Shown here piece by piece: positions 51,900 to 61,282 of a stretch of DNA of 64,000 nucleotides. A model generated the notes under the pieces. The model saw nothing but the letters and a program-made list of their open reading frames with translations, ran no database searches and was not told the DNA's origin. Both the position numbers and the translations under genes were made by a program. The stretch is from JAJFUB01 sp964622325 (GTDB lineage: Bacteria; Armatimonadota; Zipacnadia; Zipacnadales; UBA11051), in assembly GCA_964622325.1 (NCBI GenBank), contig CAZUOJ010000001.1:62001-126000 (forward strand). The letters are read 5' to 3'. Every line of letters begins with the position of its first letter. Position 1 is the stretch's first letter.

Positions 51900-52144
51900 A
51901 GTACACTCCTCAACATAATAATCGGATATACGCGATGGGGAAAAGCAGTTTATCCGAATTATCTGCCATTTAGACAGGAATTGTTATTCGTTGTTGCTCT
52001 AATCTTGTAATTGTCAGAAGTATAAAAAAGAAATGCTTTTTCGGCAAGCAAAAGAAGGAAATAGCTCGTGGACAAGAAATTTTAAAAGTAAAACATGCAC
52101 ATAGTAACAGTGGCAGCTAAACTTTTTTCAGGAGGCTTATCTCA

Positions 52145-53701
52145 ATGACGCGTAAAGTTTTTGCGAATTCAGGCCTTATTCTTATCATTAATGTGCTGTG
52201 CAGCTGGACAGCGCTGCAAGCTGATGTGCGTTTGCCCAGCCTGCTGGGCAACCATATGGTGTTGCAGCAGGGCCTGCCGCTCAAAATCTGGGGCTGGGCC
52301 GATGCGGGCGAAAAAATTGTCGTGTCCTTTTTAGGCCAGAAAGCGGAGACAACAGCCGATGAGGAGGGACGCTGGCTTGTCACATTGCCAGCCATTTATA
52401 AGCCTGGCGGGCCTTATGAAATGACAATTCAAGGCAAAAACACAATCACATTACAAGACATTTTAGTGGGCGAAGTCTGGCTCTGCTCGGGACAATCCAA
52501 TATGGCCTGGCCCGTCCAGGCATCTAAAAATGCGGCGGAGGAAATTGCGGCGGCACAATATCCCCAAATGCGCCTATTTCAAGTCGCACGCGTGACATCC
52601 CAAAAGCCGCTGGAAGATGTCAAAGGCTCCTGGCAAATTTGCAGCCCGGAGACAGTGGGCAGCTTTTCGGCTGTGGGCTATTTCTTCGGACGGGATTTGC
52701 AAAAAGCCTTAAATGTGCCTGTTGGGCTTATTAATTCTTCTTGGGGCGGCACATGCGCTGAAGCCTGGACATCCGTAGAAACTTTAAAGGCGGATACAGA
52801 TTTTGAGCCGCAATTTGCCTATTGGGAAAAAGCTATTCAAGAATATCCCCAGAATATGGAGAAATATAAAGTCGCTCTGGAGGAATGGAAGAAGGCTGCA
52901 GCGGAAGCCCAAGCAAAGGGCCAGCCTGCTCCCCGACAGCCCCAGCCGCCCAATGGGCCCGATAGTCCCAATCGCCCCGGCAATTTATTTTACGGAATGA
53001 TTGCGCCCCTCGCGAATTTTGCCCTCCGCGGCGCAATATGGTATCAGGGCGAATCCAACGCTGGCCGTGCGTATATCTATCGCAAGCTCTTGCCCTTAAT
53101 GATTAGCGATTGGCGCAAAGCCTGGGGCTACGATTTTGCCTTTTACATTGTTCAGCTGGCGAATTTTATGGCCATCAAATGGGAGCCGGCTGAAAGCGCC
53201 TGGGCAGAATTGCGCGAAGCCCAAAGCCTTACAGCACAGCGTGTGCCTAATTGTGGCCTCGCAGTGATTATAGATGCGGGCGAAGCAAATGACATTCATC
53301 CCAAAGATAAACAAATCGTGGGCTATCGGCTCGCTTTGCAAGCCCTGGGACATACATACAGACATAATGTCGCCTGCTGCAGCCCTCGCTACGCCGGGAT
53401 GTCTATTGAAGGCCACAAAATTCGAATCAGATTTGAGCATACGTATGGCGGGTTGGAAGCCCGGGGCAGCAAATTTGTCCGGGGCTTTACAATTGCCGGG
53501 CCGGACAAGAAATTTTATCCTGCCAGCGCTCGAATTGAAGGAGACACAGTGCTTGTGTATAGTCGTTTTGTGAAGCAGCCGATTGCAGTGCGCTATGCCT
53601 GGGCAGATAATCCCGTATGCAATCTTTATAATAAAGCCGGCTTGCCCGCGGAGCCGTTCCGCACGGATGATTGGCCCGGCGTGACATTCAAGAATCGTTA
53701 G
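52145..53701 (+). CDS. Secreted sialate O-acetylesterase-type SGNH hydrolase
   Basis: The 518-residue protein has a signal peptide (LILIINVLCSWTALQADV). An N-terminal beta domain (LPSLLGNHMVLQQGLPLKIW) precedes the SASA esterase core: GEVWLCSGQSNMAWPVQ with the nucleophile Ser of the GQSNM motif, VPVGLINSSWGGTCAEAW, FALRGAIWYQGESNAGRAY and, near the end, DAGEANDIHPKDKQIVGYRL with the Asp-x-x-His pair. The family removes O-acetyl groups from sialic acid or acetylated plant polysaccharides. A Pro-rich insert lies at about 255-275. AGGAGG precedes the ATG. The following genes suggest breakdown of polysaccharide. Confidence 0.9.
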   Translation: MTRKVFANSGLILIINVLCSWTALQADVRLPSLLGNHMVLQQGLPLKIWGWADAGEKIVVSFLGQKAETTADEEGRWLVTLPAIYKPGGPYEMTIQGKNTITLQDILVGEVWLCSGQSNMAWPVQASKNAAEEIAAAQYPQMRLFQVARVTSQKPLEDVKGSWQICSPETVGSFSAVGYFFGRDLQKALNVPVGLINSSWGGTCAEAWTSVETLKADTDFEPQFAYWEKAIQEYPQNMEKYKVALEEWKKAAAEAQAKGQPAPRQPQPPNGPDSPNRPGNLFYGMIAPLANFALRGAIWYQGESNAGRAYIYRKLLPLMISDWRKAWGYDFAFYIVQLANFMAIKWEPAESAWAELREAQSLTAQRVPNCGLAVIIDAGEANDIHPKDKQIVGYRLALQALGHTYRHNVACCSPRYAGMSIEGHKIRIRFEHTYGGLEARGSKFVRGFTIAGPDKKFYPASARIEGDTVLVYSRFVKQPIAVRYAWADNPVCNLYNKAGLPAEPFRTDDWPGVTFKNR

Positions 53702-53998
53702 TTTTTGCCACATATAGAGGCTATAGAAATATAAAATCCGACGCTTTGGAGGAATATCTCCTCCAAAGCGTCTAATATTGTTTGTGGATATTAGCCCTCA
53801 GACGAGAAAACAGCTAATGAAGATTAACAAGGCGTCAAGCTTGTAGGATTGGGGCAGAAGATAAAAAAGCAAATAGAATGCAAGGCAACGCCAACGCCTT
53901 TGGCGAAGACAAAGGAAAGAGCATTTTGCAGGCTTAACTAGACAAAAACAAAAGAATATTTTACAGATACTGGTATGCATAAACAGGAGGAGAAAAAA
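53702..53998. other. 297-base intergenic region
   Basis: Besides the hairpin at 53740-53772 this gap is AT-rich. It carries AGGAGG at 53986-53991 as the ribosome site of the next gene. I do not see a convincing promoter or small gene in it. Confidence 0.5.
53740..53772 (+). terminator. Terminator-like hairpin after the esterase gene
   Basis: GACGCTTTGGAGG (53740-53752) pairs perfectly over 13 bases with CCTCCAAAGCGTC (53760-53772) around a 7-base loop. The tail TAATATTGTTTGTGG is moderately T-rich. It is placed 38 bases after the stop and would separate the esterase transcript from the next operon. Confidence 0.7.
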
Positions 53999-54760
53999 AT
54001 GAAGCTTGGCCTTGTGACATATCAAATAGCCAAAGATTGGACATTAGAGCAAATTATAGTAATGTGTGAAAAGACAGGCCTGGAGGGCGTAGAATTACGA
54101 ACAACACATGCGCACAAGGTAGAATTGAATCTGGAGGCGCAGGCACGGCAGGAAGTGCGGCGTAAATTTGCTGAAAGCGGGCTTGTCTTATGGGGCTTTG
54201 GCACGACTTGTGAATATCATTCTCCGGATCCAAACATATTGCGGGCAAACATTGAAGAGACAAAAGCGTGGATAAAATTAGCTGACGATACGGGCGCTAT
54301 AGGCGTAAAAGTGCGGCCGAATGCCTTTGTTGAGGGCGTGCCCGAAGAACAGACATTGCGCCAAATTGCCGAAGCGCTGCAAGAATGCGGCGAATACGCC
54401 AAAGAATATGGCATAAAGATCATGCTGGAAGTCCATGGCCATGGCACACAGGAGCCCCGGCATATTCGTTCCATTATGCAGATGTGTCAACATCCTAATG
54501 TGGGCGTCACATGGAATTGTAATGCGGGAGAAGTTGTGAATGGCTCCATCAAGGCTAATTTTGAGCTCCTGGCCCCTTGGATTTGCTCTGTCCATATTCA
54601 TGATCTATATGAGCCCTATCCTTATAAAGAATTAATTGCGCTGCTCCAAGAGCAAAGCTTCACAGGCTTTTGCCTGATTGAAATGCCCGAAAGCTGTGAG
54701 CCAGAACGCCTGCTCAAATATTATGTGCTGCTATGGAAGGAGTGGACACAAAAGCAATGA
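53999..54760 (+). CDS. Sugar phosphate isomerase/epimerase-type TIM-barrel protein
   Basis: From the ATG at 53999 (AGGAGG upstream) the product is 253 residues. It has the AP-endonuclease-2-like barrel: MKLGLVTYQIAKDWTLEQII, GLEGVELRTTHAH, DTGAIGVKVRP, IKIMLEVHGHG with a metal-ligand Glu, VGVTWNCNAGEV, WICSVHIHDLY with His ligands, and GFCLIEMPESCEPERLLKYY. Typical relatives isomerise hexuloses or inosose. The stop overlaps the next start (ATGA), and a Gfo/Idh/MocA gene follows two genes later, a common pairing with these isomerases. An upstream ATG at 53975 is less likely. Confidence 0.85.
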   Translation: MKLGLVTYQIAKDWTLEQIIVMCEKTGLEGVELRTTHAHKVELNLEAQARQEVRRKFAESGLVLWGFGTTCEYHSPDPNILRANIEETKAWIKLADDTGAIGVKVRPNAFVEGVPEEQTLRQIAEALQECGEYAKEYGIKIMLEVHGHGTQEPRHIRSIMQMCQHPNVGVTWNCNAGEVVNGSIKANFELLAPWICSVHIHDLYEPYPYKELIALLQEQSFTGFCLIEMPESCEPERLLKYYVLLWKEWTQKQ

Positions 54761-57210
54761 TGCGTTCACATTTCTTCCTGTGGCTCGGCCTAATTTTTCT
54801 ATCCCTGAACGGCATAACAGGGAGAATATGGGCGCAACAGGAGGCGGGAGAAATTCTTTTGCCTTTTCCCAATGGGAGCTTTGAGCAGGGGCTGGAGCGT
54901 TGGCACGTCGGGGGCCGTCTTCCGCTGGCTGAGATTTCCCCCCAGCAGGCGGCGCAAGGCAAGCAATCCTTAAAAGTGACAGATGCCAGCGCAGAGGAAG
55001 GCTCAGATATCCGCAGCGATCGTATTGAATTGCCTGGGCCAGGAATATATGAGCTGCGGGGCAGCTATTTGGGCGTCTCCGGCGAAGGGCTGGGCTTATA
55101 TGTGCGAATATATGATAGAGCGGGCAATTTGCTCAATGGCGAAGAAGCGCATATTATTGGCCTGGGCGGCACTGATAAACAATGGCGCAGCATTGCGGCG
55201 CCTGTTTATGCGCCAGAAGGCGCCGCCTGGGCGGAATTGTGGATTCACAGCTATATGAAGGCGATTGTAACAGGCTATTTAGATGAGCTTCATCTTGTCA
55301 AGCTCGCCTCCAGTGCCCAGCCGCCGTGGCCGGGGCAATATAAATTGCGTCCTACAGACAAAGAGCGGCTTACGGAGGCAGATGTTGTGGGCCCTGATGG
55401 GCTTGTGTATCCGAATTGGACGCGTTGCGGCGTTCAAGGCGGCATTCCTAAAATCCCCCCTTTTGCGCCAATTGAGCAATATGGCGGCCGTGCAAATGAT
55501 GAAGCGGATGACAGCGCAGCATTGCAGGCGGCGTGCGAGGCAGCAGGACAGGCTGGCGGGGGCGCCATCCTTTTGGGGCCCGGGACATATTATCTGGATC
55601 GGCCTGTGACAATTCGCCATGATGGAATTGTCATCCGGGGCGCTGGACAGAGGCAAACGCGTCTTGTTTTTCGCTATGCGTTGCCCGCGTCCGGAAGCGC
55701 CTTTTTCAGTCCGACGCCGGGCGCAAAAGTTGGACGCGAGACACGCTTGGAATTGCATTGCCGTCCCACAGGCCTGCAAACAATGGAAATATTTGTAGAT
55801 GACATTTCTATTGGACAATGGATGCGGGGCCCCCATTCGGGAAACACATTTTCTTTTGTATTGTACGGGCGACAGGCGCTAGAAAAAGCACAGCCGGGGC
55901 CCCATATATTGCGCGGAATAGGCACATACGACGATGGCACAAAAACACAATGTGAAATCCCGATTGTCTTGGATCCACAATACAAAGATGAGACATTCGT
56001 TCCCAGTACGACAGCAGCGTTGACATTTCAGGGGCGGGGCTTGAGCGGCCCGCGTGTGCTGCTGACAAAGAATGGCAAACGCGGCAGCCGAATTATTGAA
56101 GTGCAGGATGCCTCCAGCTTCCGCGCCGGGGATTGTATTATGATTGAAGCGCCAGCCACGGAACGCTGGAAAAAATTGACGCGCAATGCGTGTCCGTGGG
56201 GGATTTATCGCCGCTATTTTGTGCAAATTGATGCTGTGGCGGGCAACACAATTACATTGCAACAGCCGCTGCGTTTAGAGTTTCCTGTGGAGGATGGCAC
56301 CTATGTGCAAAAAATAACGTCCATACAGCGCTGTGGCGTAGAAGATTTTACGATTGAACAAACAGAGAATCTCTGGATAAGCAGCGTATTTTTCTCATAT
56401 GCATGGAATTGCTGGGCGCGCGGCGTTACTGTCAAAAAATGCGGACGCTTTCCAGTGTATGCCGGCGCGGCGAAATTCTGTGAAATCCGAGATTGTATTT
56501 TCGAGGATGCTTGGTTTAAGGGCGGCGGAGGCACAGCCTATGCTGGCTGGGAGAATGCAAGTGATTGTTTGATGGAGAATGTGGAAACATTCAAGCTGCG
56601 CCATGCGCCGCTCGTTCAATGGGCCGCCAGCGGCTGTGTGATTCGGAAGAGCATTTTTCACGAAAGCGACGGACAATGGCATTCGGGCTGGACAAATGAA
56701 AATCTCTTTGAACAATGCCTTATTGAGGCCCAAACGGGCAATGGCGCCTACGGCTATGGGCTATGGGCTTCGCCGCCAGAAGACACAGCGCATGGGCCTA
56801 ATGGCCCCCGAAATGTTGTCTATAATTGTGTCATAAGCTCGCCTAAGAGCGGGCTGTGGATGGGCGGCATGAACGAAAATTGGCTTATTGTATATAATCA
56901 ATTTCAGGTCCAATCGGGCGTGGGCGTATTCGCCAAAACAGCGAGCTTTGATCATATTATAAAAGGCAATGTTTTTATCTTGCAGGACGGCCGTTCGCCC
57001 ATGTGCCGGCTGCTCACGCCGGATTGTGTCGGCATTGAAATTATTGATAATCTGCTCTATGGCGGGAATGGCAAATTTGTGGAAGGGCTTGCGACGCCAG
57101 CAGTATTGCAAGGCAATAAGGCTTTTCCTCTGGGGGCAGAAGCGGCTGCCTCTCCTCAGCCTCCTGTTCCCTCCATATATGAATGGCAAATTCAACACAG
57201 CCGGCTATGA
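54757..57210 (+). CDS. Secreted right-handed beta-helix protein (pectate-lyase-3 type)
   Basis: The ATG at 54757 overlaps the preceding stop and gives 817 residues with a signal peptide (FFLWLGLIFLSLNGITGRIW). A jelly-roll binding module covers about residues 35-185 (PNGSFEQGLERWHVGG, TGYLDELHLVKL). At about 240-300 comes the pectate-lyase-3 start (YGGRANDEADDSAALQAAC, ILLGPGTYYLDRPV, IVIRGAGQRQTRLVF). A beta-helix follows with Cys-rich rungs (about 520-790: VYNCVISSPKSGLWMGG). An inserted Ig-like domain lies near 320-400. A lyase or hydrolase of plant or microbial uronan is plausible; the substrate is not known. Confidence 0.8.
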   Translation: MMRSHFFLWLGLIFLSLNGITGRIWAQQEAGEILLPFPNGSFEQGLERWHVGGRLPLAEISPQQAAQGKQSLKVTDASAEEGSDIRSDRIELPGPGIYELRGSYLGVSGEGLGLYVRIYDRAGNLLNGEEAHIIGLGGTDKQWRSIAAPVYAPEGAAWAELWIHSYMKAIVTGYLDELHLVKLASSAQPPWPGQYKLRPTDKERLTEADVVGPDGLVYPNWTRCGVQGGIPKIPPFAPIEQYGGRANDEADDSAALQAACEAAGQAGGGAILLGPGTYYLDRPVTIRHDGIVIRGAGQRQTRLVFRYALPASGSAFFSPTPGAKVGRETRLELHCRPTGLQTMEIFVDDISIGQWMRGPHSGNTFSFVLYGRQALEKAQPGPHILRGIGTYDDGTKTQCEIPIVLDPQYKDETFVPSTTAALTFQGRGLSGPRVLLTKNGKRGSRIIEVQDASSFRAGDCIMIEAPATERWKKLTRNACPWGIYRRYFVQIDAVAGNTITLQQPLRLEFPVEDGTYVQKITSIQRCGVEDFTIEQTENLWISSVFFSYAWNCWARGVTVKKCGRFPVYAGAAKFCEIRDCIFEDAWFKGGGGTAYAGWENASDCLMENVETFKLRHAPLVQWAASGCVIRKSIFHESDGQWHSGWTNENLFEQCLIEAQTGNGAYGYGLWASPPEDTAHGPNGPRNVVYNCVISSPKSGLWMGGMNENWLIVYNQFQVQSGVGVFAKTASFDHIIKGNVFILQDGRSPMCRLLTPDCVGIEIIDNLLYGGNGKFVEGLATPAVLQGNKAFPLGAEAAASPQPPVPSIYEWQIQHSRL

Positions 57211-57231
57211 TTCTGAAGGGGAGCAAATGAG

Positions 57232-58323
57232 ATGAACACAGTGAAAATGGGCGTGTTAGGCGCAGGCAGAGGCATTTCCTTAGCCAAAGCCATTTCTTTG
57301 GCGCCAAGCGCAGAGCTTGTCGCCCTGTGTGATGTGAACGAAGAGCGTCTGGCCGCCGCAGCCGCTATGACAGGCGTTCAGCGCACATTTACGGATTATG
57401 AAGCCTTGCTGGAAGCCGATGACATTGAAGCTGTGATTGTGGCCTCGCCTATGCCGCTTCATGTGCAGCATTCTGTGCAAGCCTTACAGGCAGGGAAGCA
57501 TGTGCTGTGTGAAGTGACGGCTGCGACGAGCCTGGAGCAATGCTGGGAGCTTTTAGAAGCCGTACGGGCTACAAAGCGTAAATATATGCTCGCGGAAAAT
57601 TATTGCTGGTATCGGCCCTGGACGCTCGTGATGGGAATGCTGCGCGCCGGCTTATTCGGCGAATTGTATTATGGCGAGGCCGAACAGCTGCAAAATCTTA
57701 AAGGCGCCTTGCCTCCGCCCGATAGCGGCTACAATTGGCGCACGGCTGAGCTGGCCATGCGCCAAGGCCATCAATACATCACACATGATCTGGGCCCGCT
57801 GTATCAGGCTTTTGGGGAGCGCATCAAGACAGTCGTATGTATGGGCTCCGGGCAGCATCATCTTTCCTGGGCCAGAGCGGATGACACATGCACAGTTCTT
57901 TTGGAAACACAAAATGGCCATCTGCTGCGCATCAGGCTGGATTTTTTCTCCAATCGGCCAGACAATTTCACATATTATGGACTGCAAGGCACGCAGGCAG
58001 CCTATGAAGGGCCGCGTGCGCCAGGAGAGCAGCATCGCATTTATATTCATGGCCACACACGGCCGGGCACATGGGATAGCTTGTGGGATTACGAAGAATA
58101 TCTTCCCCCTATGTGGAAAATGTTGCCTCCCGAGGCCATTAACGATAGCTATGATGGCGGCGCGCCGCTGATGATTGAAGAATTTGCGCGTTGCATTCTG
58201 GAGGACAAGAAGCCGCCGATTGATGTCGTGGACGCTCTGAATATGACAGCCCCAGGGCTGATGTCTGAAATCTCGCGCCAAAAAGGCGGCGTGCCTGTGG
58301 ATGTTCCTGAATTCAAACTCTAA
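57232..58323 (+). CDS. Gfo/Idh/MocA-family oxidoreductase
   Basis: The 363-residue protein has the Rossmann motif MGVLGAGRGISLAKAI, LVALCDVNEERLAAAA, and VIVASPMPLHVQHSV. GKHVLCEVTAATSLEQCW follows, in which the usual EKP is EVT, so the catalytic-site Lys is missing; other members with this change exist. The C-terminal domain includes AENYCWYRPWTLVMGML and YITHDLGPLYQAFGERIKT. It ends the operon with the TIM-barrel isomerase and beta-helix genes and may handle their released sugar. It follows the beta-helix gene by 21 bases. Confidence 0.85.
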   Translation: MNTVKMGVLGAGRGISLAKAISLAPSAELVALCDVNEERLAAAAAMTGVQRTFTDYEALLEADDIEAVIVASPMPLHVQHSVQALQAGKHVLCEVTAATSLEQCWELLEAVRATKRKYMLAENYCWYRPWTLVMGMLRAGLFGELYYGEAEQLQNLKGALPPPDSGYNWRTAELAMRQGHQYITHDLGPLYQAFGERIKTVVCMGSGQHHLSWARADDTCTVLLETQNGHLLRIRLDFFSNRPDNFTYYGLQGTQAAYEGPRAPGEQHRIYIHGHTRPGTWDSLWDYEEYLPPMWKMLPPEAINDSYDGGAPLMIEEFARCILEDKKPPIDVVDALNMTAPGLMSEISRQKGGVPVDVPEFKL

Positions 58324-58458
58324 CATCAAGCTCTAACATATAAAAGCCATAGGACAAATTGCCAAGCCATGGAAGCGCTAGAAAGAAAAACGGCGAAAAG
58401 TCATTTGCGACGCGCAGATTTTTGCTTTTGAGCGCCATAGAATGAGCGTCTTTATTTA

Positions 58459-59961
58459 TCAGTCTCCAGAAGATTTGTATTGAGCAATAATGTTGTGAAC
58501 AACATAATAATCCTGCTGCAAATCTCCTGTGGGACAAAGCGCCCGTACGGCCTTTTCGGCGCGTTGGGCCCAGCGAATAATGCGGCGGAATTTCGGCGCT
58601 GAAAATGCATATGTGTTATTATGAGCCGCCGCCACGATGTCCGGCTGCCAATCCAGGGCCAATTGCGCGCTGGCCACAAAACCCTCGCCAAAGCGGCTGC
58701 CATTATAGGCGCAAAAGCCCCCTGTGCCGTTCCATTTGGATGTGGGCGTAAAATTATCCCCGCCAAATAATACTTTATAGCCGTCTATGGTCGTCATAAA
58801 AACACAGTGCCAATATGTTTGCCCTGGCCAGGGAGCAATATGAAAGGCGTATTCTTCCCAGTGCCAAAGGCCCTGTGCAGGCCATAAATGAGGGGCTGAT
58901 ATTGTGCGAGCTAATTTCCATGGCAGCCAGTGGCCTGGCTGTAAGGCTTCCGCAATCAAGGGATGGAGCCAGGCCTGCGCGCCGTATCGTGCCTGCAAAT
59001 AGGCAATGCCATCACAATGATCATAATGATAATGAGTCACTAACATAGCTGTGGGGACAACATTTAATTCATTGAGCAATGCTTCCAGAGCGGGCATTTC
59101 TGGCTCATGGGGATCCACGACAAGCGCCCGGCCGCTTTCAGAAACAAGCAAATAGCCATTGCCGGCATATTGATACAAATGGGGCAGATATTGCAGGGCG
59201 CCGGCTTTTACATCTATCGGCTCGAGATAGCCATCTTTCGTTCGGGGGCTGATTTGTCCCTTCGCCTGATAGAATGAGAGCAGCCGACGCGAAAGCTGCT
59301 GGAGAGTGAATTGGAGAGGATGGGAAAGGACAGGGCCATGCGCGGGGCAAAGCAAATCCATGGCTATGCCGCGCAAACGCTCTATGCCTTCCCAGGCGGC
59401 TAAAGCGCCTGTGCCCGTCCAATGATCCCATTCCAGATGAAACGGCTGCCAGATTGTGCCATTGGCATAAACAGCATCGCCGCAAAACAAAATTTGTTTG
59501 CCCAGATGATCCAGGAGTATAGAGCAAGCATGAGGGCCGTGTCCTGGCGTGTGAAGAAAACGCAAACGGCGTTTCCGCCAGAAGAGATGGCCATTGGCGA
59601 TAATATCATACATCACGTCCGCTACGGGCTGCCGGGGCGGCATATAATTCAGCGGACAGCCTATCCCCAGCCACGGCGGCAACACGGCGGAATTCCTTTG
59701 AGGAGAAAGGAAGGCTTCTTCCCCCGCAGGAGCGTGAATGGCAAAGGGCCAGGCAGAGTGCGCCGCCAGGCCTGCGCATTGATCCTCGTGCGCATGCGTG
59801 AGCAAAACATGCTCTAACTGACGAATGCCCAGCGCAGGCAGTTCGGCCAGCCAGCGCCCGCTGCCAAAATCTATCGCCAGCCCATACTCTCCTTCCTGGA
59901 TAAGGTACACATTGCAGGTATCGTGAATGACATACAGGGAGGGCAAAAGCTGTTTGATCAT
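58459..59961 (-). CDS. Tandem metallo-beta-lactamase-fold protein
   Basis: From the ATG at 59961 (GGAGG upstream) the protein is 500 residues and holds two MBL folds. The first (about 1-240) has LLTHAHEDQCAG, LHTPGHGPHACSILL, ILFCGDAVYANG and LLCPAHGP; its HxHxDH motif ends in Gln. The second (about 285-490) has LVVDPHEPEMPALEALL, MLVTHYHYDHCDGIAYL (intact HxHxDH), PGQTYWHCVFMTTIDGYKVL, FGGDNF and VAAAHNNTYAF. The first domain could have lost one zinc. No RNA-binding or rhodanese domain is attached. The ORF extends upstream to 60075, but that part is not conserved-looking. The reaction is unknown. Confidence 0.78.
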   Translation of the reverse strand: MIKQLLPSLYVIHDTCNVYLIQEGEYGLAIDFGSGRWLAELPALGIRQLEHVLLTHAHEDQCAGLAAHSAWPFAIHAPAGEEAFLSPQRNSAVLPPWLGIGCPLNYMPPRQPVADVMYDIIANGHLFWRKRRLRFLHTPGHGPHACSILLDHLGKQILFCGDAVYANGTIWQPFHLEWDHWTGTGALAAWEGIERLRGIAMDLLCPAHGPVLSHPLQFTLQQLSRRLLSFYQAKGQISPRTKDGYLEPIDVKAGALQYLPHLYQYAGNGYLLVSESGRALVVDPHEPEMPALEALLNELNVVPTAMLVTHYHYDHCDGIAYLQARYGAQAWLHPLIAEALQPGHWLPWKLARTISAPHLWPAQGLWHWEEYAFHIAPWPGQTYWHCVFMTTIDGYKVLFGGDNFTPTSKWNGTGGFCAYNGSRFGEGFVASAQLALDWQPDIVAAAHNNTYAFSAPKFRRIIRWAQRAEKAVRALCPTGDLQQDYYVVHNIIAQYKSSGD

Positions 59962-60049
59962 AAAATTGCCTCCAAAAGGCGATGAATGGATTTGCCACAC
60001 TGGATTTAGGGCTTTCAGCGAGGCCGGGAATGGCATAAGAATAATCCCT

Positions 60050-61180
60050 TTATTTTTCTTCCTTAAATTCCTCAAATATGCCGGCGCCGCAAGGGCAGGG
60101 AGCGGGCCTGGACAAAAGCCGTCCGAGCAGGAGGCCTATAAGCATTCCGGCGAGCGCGCTGAGCACAAGCGGGGGCGCAGAGGGCTTGGCTTGCGCCTCC
60201 TTCTGCGCAGCAGAACTTGTAAGCGCAGCCACAGCCACTAAATCTTTCATCCGCTGGGAAAGATATGTCTCCTGGCCTAATTGCAAATCCAGAAAATGGA
60301 CATACAGCACAGGCGCGCCGCTATCTTGCGCCAGTTGGCGAGCGGCTTCCCCAGCTTTTGCCTCTCGCATGCTCCAGGGGCAGACAATGGCCGCAAATCC
60401 GCCCTGGCGCAATTGCACGGTAGCTTGTTGAAGCGTTTGGCCCACGACGGTCCCGGAGCCTTCAGACATCAATACAGCTCCTGTGGCCATGCCAAAATTG
60501 GCGATGGCGTCACTGACGCCCGGAATCATTGCCGCCACAGATCGACCCCGGAGGCCTTTTTCGGCCGCCACACGCAGGCATTGCTGATGAAGCGCGGCTA
60601 ATTCCTGCTGGAAAAGAGCCAGGCGTGCCTGTAAAATCTTTTGCGGCAAGCCCAGGGCCTGCAATCGATTAGCAATGGCGCACGCAATGGCGGCGGCATT
60701 CTCTAAATTGAGCCAGGGGCCATGAGCATTTTTCGGATAGCCCGGGATGTCAGACAATCTGGCTCCACAGGCTGCATAATCGGGCCAGTCCAGAGCGGAA
60801 ATAGAAGGCAAAGCCGCTCGCAGAGCTGCCTCAAATTCGTGGGCTTGGCTATGCGCATAAATAATTAAGCGCGCGTGCTGGAATCTTTCCATGTCTTCGC
60901 TCGTTAAAGAGAATGCATGGGGATCCGTTCCCGGGGGCAAAACCACTTGCAGAGAAATCAAATCCCCGGCGACAGCTTCCGCAATTCCGGCCACATCCGA
61001 CATTGTGGCCAGCACAAGCGGCTTGGCGGAGAGCTCGCGAGCCTTGCCTCCGGGCGAGAGGGAAGAGGATGTTTCCGCCCCGAAGCACAAGCGTGCTATC
61101 TGCCCCAGACAAATTAGCCCGATTACGACTCTATTTAGACAAATGCAATGGGATAACAGAAATCGCCTTGAAGCCAGCAT
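60050..61180 (-). CDS. ZnuA-like metal-binding protein with C-terminal membrane anchor
   Basis: The ATG at 61180 gives 376 residues. A signal or anchor (LNRVVIGLICLGQIARLC) leads to a cluster A-I solute-binding fold: LVLATMSDVAGIAEAVAGD, VVLPPGTDPHAFSLTSEDME (first His ligand), ARLIIYAHSQAHEFEAAL, HGPWLNLENAAAIACAI (second ligand region) and IPGVSDAIANFGMATGA, where the third His of ZnuA proteins is absent. A transmembrane helix near the C-terminus (LVLSALAGMLIGLLLGRLL) is followed by CPCGAG. No ABC permease or ATPase gene is adjacent. I cannot tell whether it carries metal or has another role. Confidence 0.7.
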   Translation of the reverse strand: MLASRRFLLSHCICLNRVVIGLICLGQIARLCFGAETSSSLSPGGKARELSAKPLVLATMSDVAGIAEAVAGDLISLQVVLPPGTDPHAFSLTSEDMERFQHARLIIYAHSQAHEFEAALRAALPSISALDWPDYAACGARLSDIPGYPKNAHGPWLNLENAAAIACAIANRLQALGLPQKILQARLALFQQELAALHQQCLRVAAEKGLRGRSVAAMIPGVSDAIANFGMATGAVLMSEGSGTVVGQTLQQATVQLRQGGFAAIVCPWSMREAKAGEAARQLAQDSGAPVLYVHFLDLQLGQETYLSQRMKDLVAVAALTSSAAQKEAQAKPSAPPLVLSALAGMLIGLLLGRLLSRPAPCPCGAGIFEEFKEEK

Positions 61181-61282
61181 ATCTTTAGGATAACAAAAGG
61201 CGCCCTGAATGTCATTAAAAAGGTGTATTGCCGGAAAAGCGGGAAGGCCCAAAAATCTTTTGGATAAAAAGTTGTCTTTTTT

